A stretch of DNA of 64,000 nt from Xenorhabdus beddingii. GTDB taxonomy: Bacteria > Pseudomonadota > Gammaproteobacteria > Enterobacterales > Enterobacteriaceae. Below, piece after piece: positions 22,617 through 32,480 of the stretch. The position numbers and the translations under genes were made by a program. A model generated the notes under the pieces. It saw only the letters and a list, made by a program, of their open reading frames with translations. It was not told the origin of the DNA and did no database searches. The stretch is taken from the NCBI RefSeq assembly GCF_002127545.1, contig NZ_MUBK01000005.1, forward strand, positions 78,924 to 142,923. The letters run 5' to 3'. Positions within the stretch are counted from its first letter, which is position 1. Each line of letters opens with the position of its first letter.

Positions 22617-22647
22617 AGAAGGGTGATCATTGGCGGATCACCCTTCT
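22617..22647 (-). terminator. Terminator downstream of the coiled-coil lipoprotein gene
   Basis: AGAAGGGTGATC (22617-22628) pairs perfectly with GATCACCCTTCT (22636-22647). On the minus strand it is followed by ATTTTTATC. It lies about 60 bases beyond the lipoprotein stop, past a short duplicated motif (CCCTTT.ACAC). Confidence 0.85.
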
Positions 22648-22705
22648 GATATTGATCCCTTTCACACTAATCCCTTTTACACTGATCGGAAATTGAAACG
22701 ATCAA

Positions 22706-23227
22706 TTAACCTTCTTCTTTTTTATCACCGGCATCTTTAAGACTATTGATTAAATCATCCGTTTTTTTATCGGTTTCAGATTTTATTTCTTCCGTTGTCG
22801 ATTTTATGCCATCTGAAAGCTGATGAAGTTTGTCAGTGGCCTGACGTTGTATATCATCTTTTTTCGCTTTCATATCATCGATCAGATCACTGGCTGTTTT
22901 CCCTGCCTGATCCTGCATATTTGCCGCTTTAGACTTTATCTGTTCAGCGATATCATTAACCGAATGAGTCACCTGATTTTGCACTTCCTTAGACTTTTCG
23001 ATCATGCCATGACTTCCACTCAGGGCGTTTTCCTTTATCTCCTGTGATTTTTCTTTTGCACTCTCCACTATGCCTGTGGCTTTCTGTTCAGCATCGGTTT
23101 TCATGTGTGTTGCTCTGTCTTCCGTTTGCTGTGTAACCTCTTCTGCTTTTGTAGCAGTATCATCACAACCCGCAATCAGTGCCACAATACCGGCCAAGAT
23201 CAGAGAACTAAAGATCTTTTTCTTCAT
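22706..23227 (-). CDS. Coiled-coil lipoprotein of unknown function
   Basis: This 173-aa protein has a lipoprotein signal peptide (MKKKIFSSLILAGIVALIAG) with lipidated Cys21. The mature part is almost entirely charged helix of low complexity (repeated QxEDxATxMKxDAEQKA and TDKLHQLSDGIKSTTEEIKS patterns). It has no proline and ends in an acidic/basic tail. The helical 11-mer-like periodicity recalls LEA-like or apolipoprotein-like proteins and the small stress lipoproteins of enterobacteria. No enzymatic domain is visible. It would sit in the periplasm anchored to a membrane; Asp at mature position +2 (C-D-D) favours inner-membrane retention. Confidence 0.7.
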   Translation of the reverse strand: MKKKIFSSLILAGIVALIAGCDDTATKAEEVTQQTEDRATHMKTDAEQKATGIVESAKEKSQEIKENALSGSHGMIEKSKEVQNQVTHSVNDIAEQIKSKAANMQDQAGKTASDLIDDMKAKKDDIQRQATDKLHQLSDGIKSTTEEIKSETDKKTDDLINSLKDAGDKKEEG

Positions 23228-23432
23228 TGACTAACCCCTTGCACTTAAGGAAATAACCTCACCAATGAGTGCCCTGGCGACTCTGTGCCAAAACATCTCA
23301 TAAGCACGTTGATCCCATTGCCGACATTGTCAGCGACTGAGAAGGTGTAACACAATACACAAATATTTCAATCAATTGAAATGAACAAAGGTGATAAACG
23401 CTTCAACAAAACGCAGTCACAGAGACAAAAAC

Positions 23433-23451
23433 AAAAATAATTCTCATTTTT
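23433..23451 (+). promoter_or_regulatory. Possible Fur box upstream of the TonB-dependent receptor
   Basis: The 19-base stretch containing AATAATTCTCATT agrees with the Fur consensus (GATAATGATAATCATTATC) at about 12 positions and lies 74 bases before the receptor start. Iron-repressed expression is expected. Confidence 0.55.
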
Positions 23452-23524
23452 ATTTACCCGATTTAATTTCTCAAGTGACTTATAACAATGTAAATATTTT
23501 ACTTGATCATATTTCAGGAAATTT

Positions 23525-25834
23525 ATGGCAAATAATAGTCAAAAATTAGAAAAACGCCCAATCACAACGGTGATTCAATACATTTTAAGAGGCACATTCT
23601 CAGGGACATTCGTGTTAAGCACAGCATTTTCCGGTGCGGTTTATGCGCTGGAAAATCCCACTGAGCCAAAATCTGAAAAGAAAAATGAGGTCATAAAATT
23701 ACCTTCACTGTCTGTTGTAGGAAGTTTACACAACAGCACCAGTGCGGGCAGTTCAGTGCTCAAAAAGGCGGATATTGACCGGACTCAGGCAGATAACCTT
23801 GGCCAATTACTGGATCAGCTTCCCGGTGTTTCGATGTCAGGTTCGCCGCGTCCCGGCGGGCAAACGCTGAACATCTGGGGGATGGGAGACGTCGAAGATA
23901 TCAAAGTCACACTGGATGATGCGCCAAAAGGATTCGAGAAATATCGTCAGGGTTCAGTCTTTATTGAGCCTGAGTTAATCAAGCGGGTCGATGTTGATAA
24001 AGGGCCACACAATTTGCTGAACGGCAACGGCGGATTTGGCGGCTCGGTCAAAATTGTGACCAAAGATGCGGGCGACTTATTGCGCCCTGATGAGGATTGG
24101 GGCGGCTTTATCAAACAAAGCTACCACACCAATGACAGACAGTGGATCAGCAGTGGTGCCCTATATGGCAGAGATCCCAATGGCTTTGCCGACGGATTGC
24201 TCTATGTGAGCAAGCGTGATGGGCATAATATTAAACGCCCTGATGGCACCCATTTTGAGTATTCGCAAAACAAGCAAACCTCCTATTTGTTGAAAACTAA
24301 TTTTTATCCCAGTGACACACATACCGTAAGTCTGTCCGCAATGCGATCTGAATCAGATGGCTGGCAGCCGTGGGCCGCGAAACGAAATAAGACGGCTGTT
24401 CCCACTGCCTATGACATAAAAAAATATGGTTTGGATGGTGCATGGAAAAGAAAACTGGTCTTTCGTGATCAAATTGATCAAAACTACTCTGCCAAATGGA
24501 ATATTGCACCAGAGGATAACCCTTGGTTGAATCTAACGATGACCTATGCTTATTCGAAAACTAAGCAAACGGATCATCGTCCGGAAGATATTATCGTTAA
24601 TTACAGCGCCTCTATGGGCAATAAAAGCTGGGTGGATTACACCGATCATGTTATTGATATAAATAATAAAAGTGTATTTTCAACCGGTTTCATTAAGCAC
24701 GAATTACTGGGTGGTGCTAGATGGCATAAAAACCAACGTCATGTGTGGATGTTTGATAAGGATAAGATAGAAGAAGCCGAATATAATTATGGCTATTACC
24801 AGCCTTATTATATGCCTGCTGGAGATCAGGCAACACATAGCCTCTATGTACAGGATTCTATGACATTCTCAAACATTACCATTACGCCGGGTGTTCGTTA
24901 TGACCATACCAAAAACATAGGTAAGGAAAATGCAGCGCCACGGTTTAATAACCCGTTACCCGAAGCGGGGCATGATTATCATGGTGTCACTTACGCCGGA
25001 TGGTCTTCACATCTGGGTATCATGTGGAAAGCAACACCAAACTTGTCTCTCTTTTCTGATATCAGCCGCACGTGGCGTGCGCCCTTAGTTGATGAGCAAT
25101 ATGAAGTTCAGTCAATGGGCACCCGTCTTCCCAGTACCAGCCGCGATCTTGATGTCGAAAGAATGACCGGCATACGCTTGGGTGCCATTCTCGATTTCGA
25201 TCATTTAATGCTTGAAGATGACAGTCTGCAAATCCGTACCACCTTATTCCGCAACCGTGGTAAAGATGAAATTTTCAAAAGACGCGGGATTTATTGTGAG
25301 GCCCAAATAAAAAGTGGTTCGCCCAGTTCATGCGGAAAGCCACTGGCAAATAATCGTAATTTACCGGGCTATACCATTGAAGGTCTGGAAATTGAGACTT
25401 TCTATGACAGCAGCACGCTATTCGGCAAGCTCTCTTTCTCCACGATGCGCGGCCAGCGCGATGCTTCCCCGCGTGATCCGTGGATAGGGCGTAAAACCTG
25501 GCTGGCAGAAATTCCCCCAACATCGGCTCACGCGATGTTAGGGTTCAAAATTCCACAATGGCAGATGGCGATGGGCTGGAAAGGCGATTTTATCCGTAAA
25601 CAAGATCGCTCACCCGTTGATGGTGACCCGATGGCTGAATATTGGGAACTACCAAAAAGCAGCGGCTACGCCCTGCATGGCCTGTTTGCAAGCTGGCGTC
25701 CTTCTGATATCAAAGGATTTGAAGCACGAGTCACCATCGACAACCTATTTAACCGGGATTACGCCCCTTACTTAGGAGAATCAGTGTCAGGCATTGGCCG
25801 GAATTACAAATTCAGTATTTCACAACAGTTCTAA
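23525..25834 (+). CDS. TonB-dependent outer-membrane receptor, heme/hemoglobin type
   Basis: This 769-aa outer-membrane gated channel has a long signal region of about 43 residues ending in SGAVYALE. It is followed by a TonB-box-like IKLPSLSVVG and a plug domain (LGQLLDQLPGVSMSG, VDVDKGPHNLLNGNGGFGGS). A 22-strand barrel ends with VTIDNLFNRDYAPYLGESVS, GIGRNYKFSISQQF and terminal Phe. The C-terminal signature and the DxRPxD-rich barrel are most like the TonB-dependent heme/hemoglobin receptor family (HasR/HemR type). No N-terminal signalling (STN) domain is present. A FecI-like sigma gene follows 141 bases downstream. The ligand is inferred from family resemblance only. Confidence 0.85.
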   Translation: MANNSQKLEKRPITTVIQYILRGTFSGTFVLSTAFSGAVYALENPTEPKSEKKNEVIKLPSLSVVGSLHNSTSAGSSVLKKADIDRTQADNLGQLLDQLPGVSMSGSPRPGGQTLNIWGMGDVEDIKVTLDDAPKGFEKYRQGSVFIEPELIKRVDVDKGPHNLLNGNGGFGGSVKIVTKDAGDLLRPDEDWGGFIKQSYHTNDRQWISSGALYGRDPNGFADGLLYVSKRDGHNIKRPDGTHFEYSQNKQTSYLLKTNFYPSDTHTVSLSAMRSESDGWQPWAAKRNKTAVPTAYDIKKYGLDGAWKRKLVFRDQIDQNYSAKWNIAPEDNPWLNLTMTYAYSKTKQTDHRPEDIIVNYSASMGNKSWVDYTDHVIDINNKSVFSTGFIKHELLGGARWHKNQRHVWMFDKDKIEEAEYNYGYYQPYYMPAGDQATHSLYVQDSMTFSNITITPGVRYDHTKNIGKENAAPRFNNPLPEAGHDYHGVTYAGWSSHLGIMWKATPNLSLFSDISRTWRAPLVDEQYEVQSMGTRLPSTSRDLDVERMTGIRLGAILDFDHLMLEDDSLQIRTTLFRNRGKDEIFKRRGIYCEAQIKSGSPSSCGKPLANNRNLPGYTIEGLEIETFYDSSTLFGKLSFSTMRGQRDASPRDPWIGRKTWLAEIPPTSAHAMLGFKIPQWQMAMGWKGDFIRKQDRSPVDGDPMAEYWELPKSSGYALHGLFASWRPSDIKGFEARVTIDNLFNRDYAPYLGESVSGIGRNYKFSISQQF

Positions 25835-25866
25835 TGAGTATTTGACCACTTAATCACTTAACCACT

Positions 25867-25893
25867 TAACCCCCTTAATTTTTAAGGGGGTTA
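25867..25893 (+). terminator. Hairpin after the TonB-dependent receptor gene
   Basis: TAACCCCCTT (25867-25876) pairs with AAGGGGGTTA (25884-25893) around AATTTTT. No T-run follows the stem, so termination may be partial. CACTTAA is repeated three times just upstream. Confidence 0.55.
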
Positions 25894-25929
25894 GCTCTAG
25901 AATGCCTCATTGACTTCTTCCGAACAAAT

Positions 25930-25948
25930 ACAAATAATAATCATTATC
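25930..25948 (+). promoter_or_regulatory. Fur box upstream of the FecI-like sigma gene
   Basis: The 19 bases ending in ATAATAATCATTATC match the Fur consensus at about 15 of 19 positions, 28 bases before the chosen ATG. This strongly suggests iron repression, and it argues that the upstream TTG-initiated extension of the frame is not translated. Confidence 0.85.
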
Positions 25949-25975
25949 AGATTTATCCTATCAGGCAATATCATC

Positions 25976-26491
25976 ATGGCGGTGCAAAAAAGCACATTTG
26001 GGCACAAAGAAATCGCCCAAAAACTCTATTCCGATTACCATCACTGGTTATGCCACTGGATCAGACAAAACAGTGCCTGCCCAAACCAGGCCGAAGACCT
26101 CACCCATGAGATTTTCATTAAGCTGATGCAATCTTCGGATCTTGAGAATATCCGCCAGCCAAGAGCTTTTTTAATCACGATAGCCCGTAGAACCCTTGCC
26201 AATCACTGGCGCAGGAAAAAACTGGAAGACAATTATCTGGAGTATATGGGTACAACACCGGAAATCTCATCACATTGTTCTGAGAATCAACTCATGTTGC
26301 TGGAACAGCTTGAAAAGATAGATAAGACACTGGATGAACTGCCGGCAAAAGTTCGACAGGCATTTCTGCTTACTCAACTTCAGGGTCTGCGTTACAAAGA
26401 GGTTGCAGACGATTTGGGTATTTCAATAAGTTCAGTGAAAAATTACTTACATCAGGCCCACAGAAAATGTCACCCTTTCAATATGCCCTGA
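25976..26491 (+). CDS. ECF sigma factor, FecI/HasI-like
   Basis: This 171-aa extracytoplasmic-function sigma factor has region 2 at about residues 10-75 (YHHWLCHWIRQN, AEDLTHEIFIKLM) and region 4 at about 105-160 (LPAKVRQAFLLTQLQGLRYKEVADDLGISISSVKNYLHQA). I use the ATG at 25976, because the frame upstream starts only at TTG and covers a Fur box. FecI-type sigmas usually sit with a FecR anti-sigma and a receptor bearing an STN domain. Here the receptor lacks that domain and no FecR-like gene follows, since the next gene is nqrM on the other strand. Confidence 0.87.
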   Translation: MAVQKSTFGHKEIAQKLYSDYHHWLCHWIRQNSACPNQAEDLTHEIFIKLMQSSDLENIRQPRAFLITIARRTLANHWRRKKLEDNYLEYMGTTPEISSHCSENQLMLLEQLEKIDKTLDELPAKVRQAFLLTQLQGLRYKEVADDLGISISSVKNYLHQAHRKCHPFNMP

Positions 26492-26523
26492 ACAATGCCC
26501 TGAGCCCCTGAATAAGTAACAAA

Positions 26524-26556
26524 ACCCGCTGATTGTCCGGCAGCGGGTCACTTTTT
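26524..26556 (+). terminator. Terminator after the FecI-like gene
   Basis: Stem ACCCGCTG (26524-26531) / CAGCGGGT (26541-26548) with a 9-nt loop is followed by CACTTTTT on the plus strand. Confidence 0.85.
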
Positions 26557-26587
26557 GGGCTATCCATTTATTGAGCGGCAAACCGCA

Positions 26588-26812
26588 TCAAAGAATACGG
26601 TTCTTCGCCAACTGCGCCTGACGAACGGCTTCCCTTGCCAGGCGTTTTTTACGGGCATCACAGGGTTCAGGACAATCACAAACTTTCTCTACACCGAGAC
26701 TTCCCAACCCCCCACAGCTCCCTTGGATACTCTTGCGTTTAACAATATAGCCCAATGCCATGCCCGCGAAGGCCAGCAAGAAAAAGATAAAAGCGGCAAT
26801 AAAGACTTCCAT
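26588..26812 (-). CDS. nqrM: Na+-NQR maturation protein NqrM
   Basis: This 74-aa protein has one N-terminal membrane segment (EVFIAAFIFFLLAFAGMALG) and four cysteines: C33 in GSCGG, and C45, C47 and C51 in VCDCPEPC. This is the DUF539 arrangement of NqrM, needed to insert the iron centre between NqrD and NqrE. The frame extends 29 codons upstream into apbE; the ATG at 26812 gives the normal MEVFIAA start and follows GGGGAAAGGG. It lies 16 bases after apbE, as in other nqr operons. Confidence 0.93.
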   Translation of the reverse strand: MEVFIAAFIFFLLAFAGMALGYIVKRKSIQGSCGGLGSLGVEKVCDCPEPCDARKKRLAREAVRQAQLAKNRIL

Positions 26813-26828
26813 AACCCTTTCCCCTCTC

Positions 26829-27857
26829 TTATTGCTTCTGTAAGTATGCCTTGAAAGCAGTACTATAGCGCTCTTCAAAACCTGCTTTGGTTTTGACAAT
26901 CATAAAGACCGGGATATTCAGCTTTTCCGCCAATTCCATGCCCTTTTCTGGCCCCAAAACATCCAGCCCGGTAGAAAAGCCATCCGCATTCATGCAATTG
27001 GGTGCTATCACCGTGATTGAAACCAGATTATGCGTGATGGGCCGGCCGGTTTTCGGATTAATGGTATGTGAGTAACGAACGCCATTCTGTTCAAAATAGT
27101 TGCGGTAATCACCCGATGTTGCCACAGACATGGTGCCCGGCTCAATGATCTCCTGAGCGCTCTGTGCCATACCGCTATCCGAGGGTTTTTCAATCGCTAT
27201 CCGCCATGGGTTGCCTTTGCCATTGTTGCCCGATGTACGAACTTCACCCCCAATATCGACCATGTAATTTTTGATATTCTGGGATGCCAGATACTCTGCC
27301 ACAACATCAACACCATAACCTTTGGCAATGGAAGAAAGATCGACATAAAGTTCAGGAATAGATTTAATCAGGTTATTGCCTTCAACAGACAGGTGGCTGA
27401 TGCCCGTCCAGACACGACGAGTCGCTAACTCTTCATTTGTCGGCGCTTTGGTAATTCGCCCTTCCGGTCCAAAACCCCATAAATTCACCAATGGGCCAAC
27501 CGTGACATCCAGAGCACCCTTTGTCAGCCTATTGATTCGAATCGCTTCTTTGACAACTTTTGCCGTGGCGGCAGAGACCGGAAACGGTTTATTCACTTCA
27601 CGGCTTTGATTAAAACGACTCAATTCAGAATTTGGCCGGTAAGTGGACATCTGGTCGTTGACTTCTTCCAGCAGCCGATCAATCTCTTGTTGCAGGTTTT
27701 CAGGGGCAGGGGCAGACGAATCAGCAACATATTTAACGGAGTAATAAGTCCCCATCGTCTGCCCATTCAGGTTTTGCTGTTCAGGGCCACCACACGCCGC
27801 CAGTAGCACAACCGAAAACAATAATGCACTCCAGTGGATAATTTTTTTACTCAGCAT
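26829..27857 (-). CDS. apbE: FAD:protein FMN transferase
   Basis: ApbE (342 aa) is a periplasm-facing lipoprotein (signal peptide with lipobox LLAAC, Cys22) that attaches FMN to threonines of NqrB and NqrC. Conserved stretches include QTMGTYYSVKY, GALDVTVGPLVNLWGFGP, IAKGYGVDVVAEYL, VDIGGEVRTSG and HTINPKTGRPITHNL. It is located between nqrF and nqrM. Both target motifs, DGxSGAT, are present in the NqrB and NqrC encoded upstream. Confidence 0.96.
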   Translation of the reverse strand: MLSKKIIHWSALLFSVVLLAACGGPEQQNLNGQTMGTYYSVKYVADSSAPAPENLQQEIDRLLEEVNDQMSTYRPNSELSRFNQSREVNKPFPVSAATAKVVKEAIRINRLTKGALDVTVGPLVNLWGFGPEGRITKAPTNEELATRRVWTGISHLSVEGNNLIKSIPELYVDLSSIAKGYGVDVVAEYLASQNIKNYMVDIGGEVRTSGNNGKGNPWRIAIEKPSDSGMAQSAQEIIEPGTMSVATSGDYRNYFEQNGVRYSHTINPKTGRPITHNLVSITVIAPNCMNADGFSTGLDVLGPEKGMELAEKLNIPVFMIVKTKAGFEERYSTAFKAYLQKQ

Positions 27858-27898
27858 AACTTACTCTTCTGACTTATTTTGGCTCTTTCTGAATCGTC

Positions 27899-27921
27899 AG
27901 CGCCCACAAAAAGTGGGCGCT
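27899..27921. other. Hairpin between nqrF and apbE
   Basis: AGCGCCCAC (27899-27907) and GTGGGCGCT (27913-27921) form a 9-bp stem with a 5-nt A-loop in the 125-base nqrF-apbE gap. No T-run follows, so it probably acts as an RNA-stability or partial-termination element between nqr structural and maturation genes. Confidence 0.6.
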
Positions 27922-27928
27922 TATCGTT

Positions 27929-27976
27929 AAATCAACGTTATCTTAAAATCAAAGTTATTTTAAAATCAACGCATTA
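27929..27976. repeat. 17-bp tandem repeat next to the nqrF stop
   Basis: Copies of AAATCAACGTTATCTTA begin at 27929 and 27946 (two differences), with a partial third copy at 27963. The array ends 7 bases before the nqrF stop codon complement. Confidence 0.75.
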
Positions 27977-27982
27977 CAAACA

Positions 27983-29209
27983 TCAGCCACCGAAATCATC
28001 CAACATGATGTTTTCGTCTTCAACACCGAGGTCTTTCAACATCTTGATGACCGCCGCGTTCATGACCGGAGGCCCACACATGTAGAACTCACAGTCTTCT
28101 GGAGCCGGATGATCTTTCAGATAGTTTTCATACAGGACATTATGAATAAAGCCGGTGTAACCATCCCAGTTATCTTCCGGCAGAGCATCAGATAACGCCA
28201 CATGCCATGTGAAGTTTTCATTCTCTGCAGCCAGCTTGTCAAAGTCTTCGGTATAGAACATTTCACGCTTGGAGCGTGCTCCGTACCAGAAGGTAATCTT
28301 ACGCTTGGAGTTCAAACGGTTAAGCTGATCGAAAATGTGGGAACGCATTGGCGCCATACCCGCCCCCCCCCCAATGAAGACCATTTCAGCCTCAGTGTCT
28401 TTCGCGAAGAATTCACCAAATGGGCCGGAAATGGTCACCTTATCACCCGCTTTCAGTGACCAGATATAAGAAGACATAATACCCGGCACCACATCGGGAT
28501 TTCTTGGCGGTGGCGTAGCAATACGCACGTTCAGCATGATGATGCCATGCTCTTCTGGATAGTTAGCCATGGAGTAAGCACGAACCGTCGGTTCATTCAC
28601 TTCAGAAACATAGCGGAACAGATTGAATTTATCCCAATCTTCACGATATTCCTGTGGCACATCAAAATCAGAATAACGGGCAACGTGTGGAGGACATTCA
28701 ATCTGAATGAATCCCCCCGCACGGAATGGCACCACTTCCCCATCAGGAATTTTCAGTTTCAATTCTTTAATGAAAGTGGCTTTGTTATCGTTAGAGATAA
28801 CTTCACATTCCCATTTCTTCACGCCGAAGATTTCTTCCGGCAGCTCAATTTTCAGGTCTTGTTTAACGTTAACCTGACAGGCCAGACGGCAACCTTCTTT
28901 TGCTTCACGCTTATTAATGTGAGAAAGCTCGGTTGGCAGGATATCACCACCACCGTCGCTGATTTTCACCCGGCACTGACCACAAGAGCCACCACCGCCA
29001 CAAGCAGAGGAAACGAAAATCCCCTGATTGGACAGCATGTTCAACAACTTGTCACCCGCAGGCGCTGAGAAACTTTTATCCTCATCGCCATTGACTTCAA
29101 CTTTAATATCCCCGGTGTTCACTAACTTAGATTTTGCGAACAAAATCATTGCCGTCAGTACCAACACAATCAGGGTAAACATTACTACGCCTAGAATGAT
29201 TATATCCAT
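27983..29209 (-). CDS. nqrF: Na+-translocating NADH:quinone reductase subunit F
   Basis: NqrF (408 aa) takes electrons from NADH. In order it has an N-terminal membrane anchor ([20 protein letters not shown]), a [2Fe-2S] ferredoxin domain ([16 protein letters not shown] with a fourth Cys in GCRLACQV), and an FAD domain ([11 protein letters not shown]). The NADH-binding module follows ([27 protein letters not shown]) with the C-terminal LDDFGG. It is the last structural gene of nqrABCDEF; a 125-base gap separates apbE. Confidence 0.98.
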   Translation of the reverse strand: MDIIILGVVMFTLIVLVLTAMILFAKSKLVNTGDIKVEVNGDEDKSFSAPAGDKLLNMLSNQGIFVSSACGGGGSCGQCRVKISDGGGDILPTELSHINKREAKEGCRLACQVNVKQDLKIELPEEIFGVKKWECEVISNDNKATFIKELKLKIPDGEVVPFRAGGFIQIECPPHVARYSDFDVPQEYREDWDKFNLFRYVSEVNEPTVRAYSMANYPEEHGIIMLNVRIATPPPRNPDVVPGIMSSYIWSLKAGDKVTISGPFGEFFAKDTEAEMVFIGGGAGMAPMRSHIFDQLNRLNSKRKITFWYGARSKREMFYTEDFDKLAAENENFTWHVALSDALPEDNWDGYTGFIHNVLYENYLKDHPAPEDCEFYMCGPPVMNAAVIKMLKDLGVEDENIMLDDFGG

Positions 29210-29224
29210 GAATTATTCTCGCCT

Positions 29225-29821
29225 TTAGAGCTGCACACCGGAGAAGGACATAAAGCCCAATGCCATCAAACCAGTGGTGACAAAGGTGATCCCCAAGCCT
29301 TTCAGACCCGCCGGAACATCCGCATATTTCATTTTTTCACGGATAGCCGCCATCAGCACAATCGCCAGCATCCAGCCCATGCCTGAGCCGAAACCGTATA
29401 CGATGGACTCACTGAAGTTATAGTCACGCTGTGCCATGAATGAAACGCCACCGAAAATGGCACAGTTCACGGTAATCAACGGCAGGAAAATACCCAGCGC
29501 GTTGTAAAGTGCCGGAACATAACGGTCTAAGATCATTTCCAGGATTTGTACCAGTGCAGCAATAACCCCGATAAAGGTAATGAAGTTCAGGAAGCTCAGG
29601 TCAACCCCATCCATCAGGGCACCATCACGGAGTACCAGATTGTAGACAAGGTTATTGGCAGGAACTGAAATTCCCAGCACGACAGTGACCGCAACCCCCA
29701 GGCCAAAAGCCGTCTTCACATTCTTTGATACCGCCAGAAACGTACACATACCAAGAAAGAAAGATAACGCCATATTCTCGATAAAAACGGCGCGGACAAA
29801 CAAACTAATATAGTGTTCCAT
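29225..29821 (-). CDS. nqrE: Na+-translocating NADH:quinone reductase subunit E
   Basis: NqrE (198 aa) is a six-helix membrane subunit that, with NqrD, holds the intramembrane iron centre. The start [20 protein letters not shown] and the segments [15 protein letters not shown] and [13 protein letters not shown] contain the cysteines that ligate iron. It lies between nqrD (8-base gap) and nqrF (15-base gap). Confidence 0.98.
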   Translation of the reverse strand: MEHYISLFVRAVFIENMALSFFLGMCTFLAVSKNVKTAFGLGVAVTVVLGISVPANNLVYNLVLRDGALMDGVDLSFLNFITFIGVIAALVQILEMILDRYVPALYNALGIFLPLITVNCAIFGGVSFMAQRDYNFSESIVYGFGSGMGWMLAIVLMAAIREKMKYADVPAGLKGLGITFVTTGLMALGFMSFSGVQL

Positions 29822-29829
29822 TTTGTTTG

Positions 29830-30459
29830 TTACTCCTTCTCAACCTGCGCAGGTTTCAGAGTCCGCAGACCCCAAATCAGCATACCAATAATAAAGAATG
29901 CACTCGGCGCCAGCAGGAACAGACCATTTGGCTGATACCAGCCGCCATTTTTGACAGATTCCAGCACCGTCATACCGAACAGTTTTCCTGAGCCAAACAG
30001 TTCGCGCAGGAAGCCAACCAGCAACAGAATGACACCGTAACCCAATCCGTTACCGATACCATCCATGAAACTTTCAACCGGGGGTGACTTCATGGCATAG
30101 GCTTCGGCACGTCCCATGACGATGCAGTTCGTGATGATGAGACCAACAAATACCGATAGCTGTTTGGAAATTTCGTAGGCATAAGCCCGCAAAATCTGGT
30201 CTACCACGATCACCAACGAGGCAATGATCGCCATTTGAACAATGATCCGCACACTGCCGGGAATATAGTTACGAATCAATGAAATGAAAAAGCTAGAAAA
30301 TGCGGTCACCAGTGTTACAGCCAGAGTCATAACCAGCGCCGTTTCCAGTTTAGTGGTCACGGCCAGCGCTGAACAGACCCCCAAGACTTGCAATGCAATG
30401 GGGTTATTATCAAACAGCGGCCCAAGAAGGACGCGTTTTATCTCTTTACTATCAGCCAT
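29830..30459 (-). CDS. nqrD: Na+-translocating NADH:quinone reductase subunit D
   Basis: NqrD (209 aa) is a membrane subunit homologous to NqrE in inverted topology. Cysteines in [16 protein letters not shown] and [16 protein letters not shown] match the iron ligands. [23 protein letters not shown] is typical of the NqrDE/Rnf family. It overlaps the nqrC end by 8 bases, suggesting translational coupling. Confidence 0.98.
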   Translation of the reverse strand: MADSKEIKRVLLGPLFDNNPIALQVLGVCSALAVTTKLETALVMTLAVTLVTAFSSFFISLIRNYIPGSVRIIVQMAIIASLVIVVDQILRAYAYEISKQLSVFVGLIITNCIVMGRAEAYAMKSPPVESFMDGIGNGLGYGVILLLVGFLRELFGSGKLFGMTVLESVKNGGWYQPNGLFLLAPSAFFIIGMLIWGLRTLKPAQVEKE

Positions 30460-31246
30460 CTTTCAAGGCTCCTTCGCGTACTTTTTTCAGGAATGGGCCA
30501 AAACCATTGTCACCCAGCCAGAAATCAAACATATGCTGAACACCGTTAGAGGTCAGGGTCGCACCGGACAAGCCGTCTACACCATAAGGATTGTCACCGG
30601 CCCCACCACGGACGATCTTAAGCGCAGGGACACCTTGCGGGTTATAAAGTTTTTTACCTACCCATTGTTTGCGCCATTGTGGGTTATCAACTTCCCCCCC
30701 CAAACCCGGGGTTTCACCATGAGAATAATAAGTAATACCGCGAGAGGTTACGCCATCGATGTCGATGGAAATAAAGGCATACATGACTGACCACAATCCA
30801 GAGCCATAGATGGGCAGAACCACTTCCGTGGTTTTGCCCTGCTCATCCCTGACCAGATAAATTTCTGCCATATTGGCACGACGGCGGATTTTTGCCAGAT
30901 CTTGCTCTGGAGACAAAGCCATGCTGGTTTCATCACTGCGCAGAGCATTATTCAGGTCAAAATTGCCAGCGCCTTTTTCCAGCGTTGCGGTTTTTAAATC
31001 AAGCAATTCAGGCTGAATACGGCGGATATAGGTTTCATTGATTTCGGCTGTCGTCATATTCGGTTTCAATAAACCGGCTACATCCAGAATATTACGCTGT
31101 TTATCCAGCAACTTCTGTTCCTGCTGCTGCGCTTTCAAGCCTACCGCTGAACCGGCAACAACAATCGAACAGACCAGACACAGCACAAAAACAACGAGAA
31201 ACGTTCTGCCGATGCTGTCATTATTTTTTGGTTTATCATTAGCCAC
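30452..31246 (-). CDS. nqrC: Na+-translocating NADH:quinone reductase subunit C
   Basis: NqrC (264 aa) has one membrane anchor ([20 protein letters not shown]) and a periplasmic FMN domain. The FMN is bound to the threonine of DGLSGAT near residue 230, an ApbE substrate motif. [18 protein letters not shown] is another family mark. It overlaps nqrB by 8 bases and nqrD by 8 bases. Confidence 0.98.
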   Translation of the reverse strand: MANDKPKNNDSIGRTFLVVFVLCLVCSIVVAGSAVGLKAQQQEQKLLDKQRNILDVAGLLKPNMTTAEINETYIRRIQPELLDLKTATLEKGAGNFDLNNALRSDETSMALSPEQDLAKIRRRANMAEIYLVRDEQGKTTEVVLPIYGSGLWSVMYAFISIDIDGVTSRGITYYSHGETPGLGGEVDNPQWRKQWVGKKLYNPQGVPALKIVRGGAGDNPYGVDGLSGATLTSNGVQHMFDFWLGDNGFGPFLKKVREGALKDG

Positions 31247-32477
31247 GGGCTTTTCTCCGCTTGATATTGGCCTGCACGACCAGATAATCGAACAGTGGCG
31301 CGAACAGGTTAGCGAACAGAATCGCCAACATCATTCCTTCAGGATAAGCTGGGTTTACTACTCTGATCAGGATACACATAACACCAATCAGAATGCCGTA
31401 TGCCCATTTTCCCTTATCCGTAAACGCAGCGGACACCGGGTCAGTTGCCATAAAGATCATGCCAAAAGCGAAACCACCCAGAACTATATGCCAGTACCAC
31501 GGCATAGCGAACATCGGGTTAGTGTTGGAGCCAATGGCATTAAACAGGTAAGACATGGCAATCATGCCGATCAGCACCCCGGCAACGATGCGCCATGACG
31601 CAATACGGGCAAACAGAATGATGGCACCACCGATGAAAATCATCAGAGTAGAGACTTCACCCACTGAACCTGGAATGTTACCAATAAACGCATCCATCCA
31701 GCTAACAGGCTGCCCGGTGATGGTATTCATCAGACCGTGCTGACCCGCAGTCGCCCACTGAGATAATGGCGTCGCTCCGGAAAAACCATCCGCCGCAGTC
31801 CAGACCACATCACCTGAAATCTGAGCCGGATAAGCAAAGAACAGGAACGCGCGACCAGCCAAAGCCGGGTTAAGGAAGTTGCGACCCGTACCACCGAAAA
31901 TTTCCTTCGCAATCACAACACCGAAAGTAATCCCCAGTGCAGCCTGCCACAGTGGCAGTGTGGGTGGAACAATCAAGGCGAACAGAATGGAACTGACAAA
32001 GAAACCTTCGTTGATTTCATGTTTGCGGATAATGGCGAAGAGGATCTCCCAAAATCCACCCACGGCAAACACAACTGCATAAATGGGCAGGAAATAAACC
32101 GCCCCCAGCAACATTTTGCTGCCCCACCCTGCATCTGGTGTCAATGACGCACCAAGATACTGAGCAAGGACATAATGCCAATCAGAAGCCAAAACTTGCT
32201 GTAAAGCCTCTCCATTGTACAAATGGGTCAGGGCTGGGATCGCCTGATTACCGACGTTGTACATCCCCCAGAACATGGCAGGAAAGACAGATATCCATAC
32301 CAGGATCATCATACGTTTGAGATCGATGGCATCACGGACGTGGGCACGCCCTTTTGTCACTGTCCCCGGCGTGTAGAAAACGGTGCTCACTGCCTCATAA
32401 AGAGGATAATACTTTTCCAGTTTGCCGCCGGCCTCAAAGTGGTGTTCTACCTTTTCAAATAAATTTTTCAGGCCCAT
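31239..32477 (-). CDS. nqrB: Na+-translocating NADH:quinone reductase subunit B
   Basis: NqrB (412 aa) is the main membrane subunit and the sodium channel. It carries FMN on the threonine of [12 protein letters not shown] (about residue 234) and riboflavin near the conserved [10 protein letters not shown] region. [24 protein letters not shown] is the usual N-terminal stretch. It starts 3 bases after nqrA stops. Confidence 0.98.
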   Translation of the reverse strand: MGLKNLFEKVEHHFEAGGKLEKYYPLYEAVSTVFYTPGTVTKGRAHVRDAIDLKRMMILVWISVFPAMFWGMYNVGNQAIPALTHLYNGEALQQVLASDWHYVLAQYLGASLTPDAGWGSKMLLGAVYFLPIYAVVFAVGGFWEILFAIIRKHEINEGFFVSSILFALIVPPTLPLWQAALGITFGVVIAKEIFGGTGRNFLNPALAGRAFLFFAYPAQISGDVVWTAADGFSGATPLSQWATAGQHGLMNTITGQPVSWMDAFIGNIPGSVGEVSTLMIFIGGAIILFARIASWRIVAGVLIGMIAMSYLFNAIGSNTNPMFAMPWYWHIVLGGFAFGMIFMATDPVSAAFTDKGKWAYGILIGVMCILIRVVNPAYPEGMMLAILFANLFAPLFDYLVVQANIKRRKARG

Positions 32478-32480
32478 GAA

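Noticed and set aside
25910..25975. TTG-initiated N-terminal extension of the FecI-like sigma
   Set aside because: It covers a 15/19 Fur box and encodes an isoleucine-rich stretch unlike sigma region 2; the ATG at 25976 is preferred.
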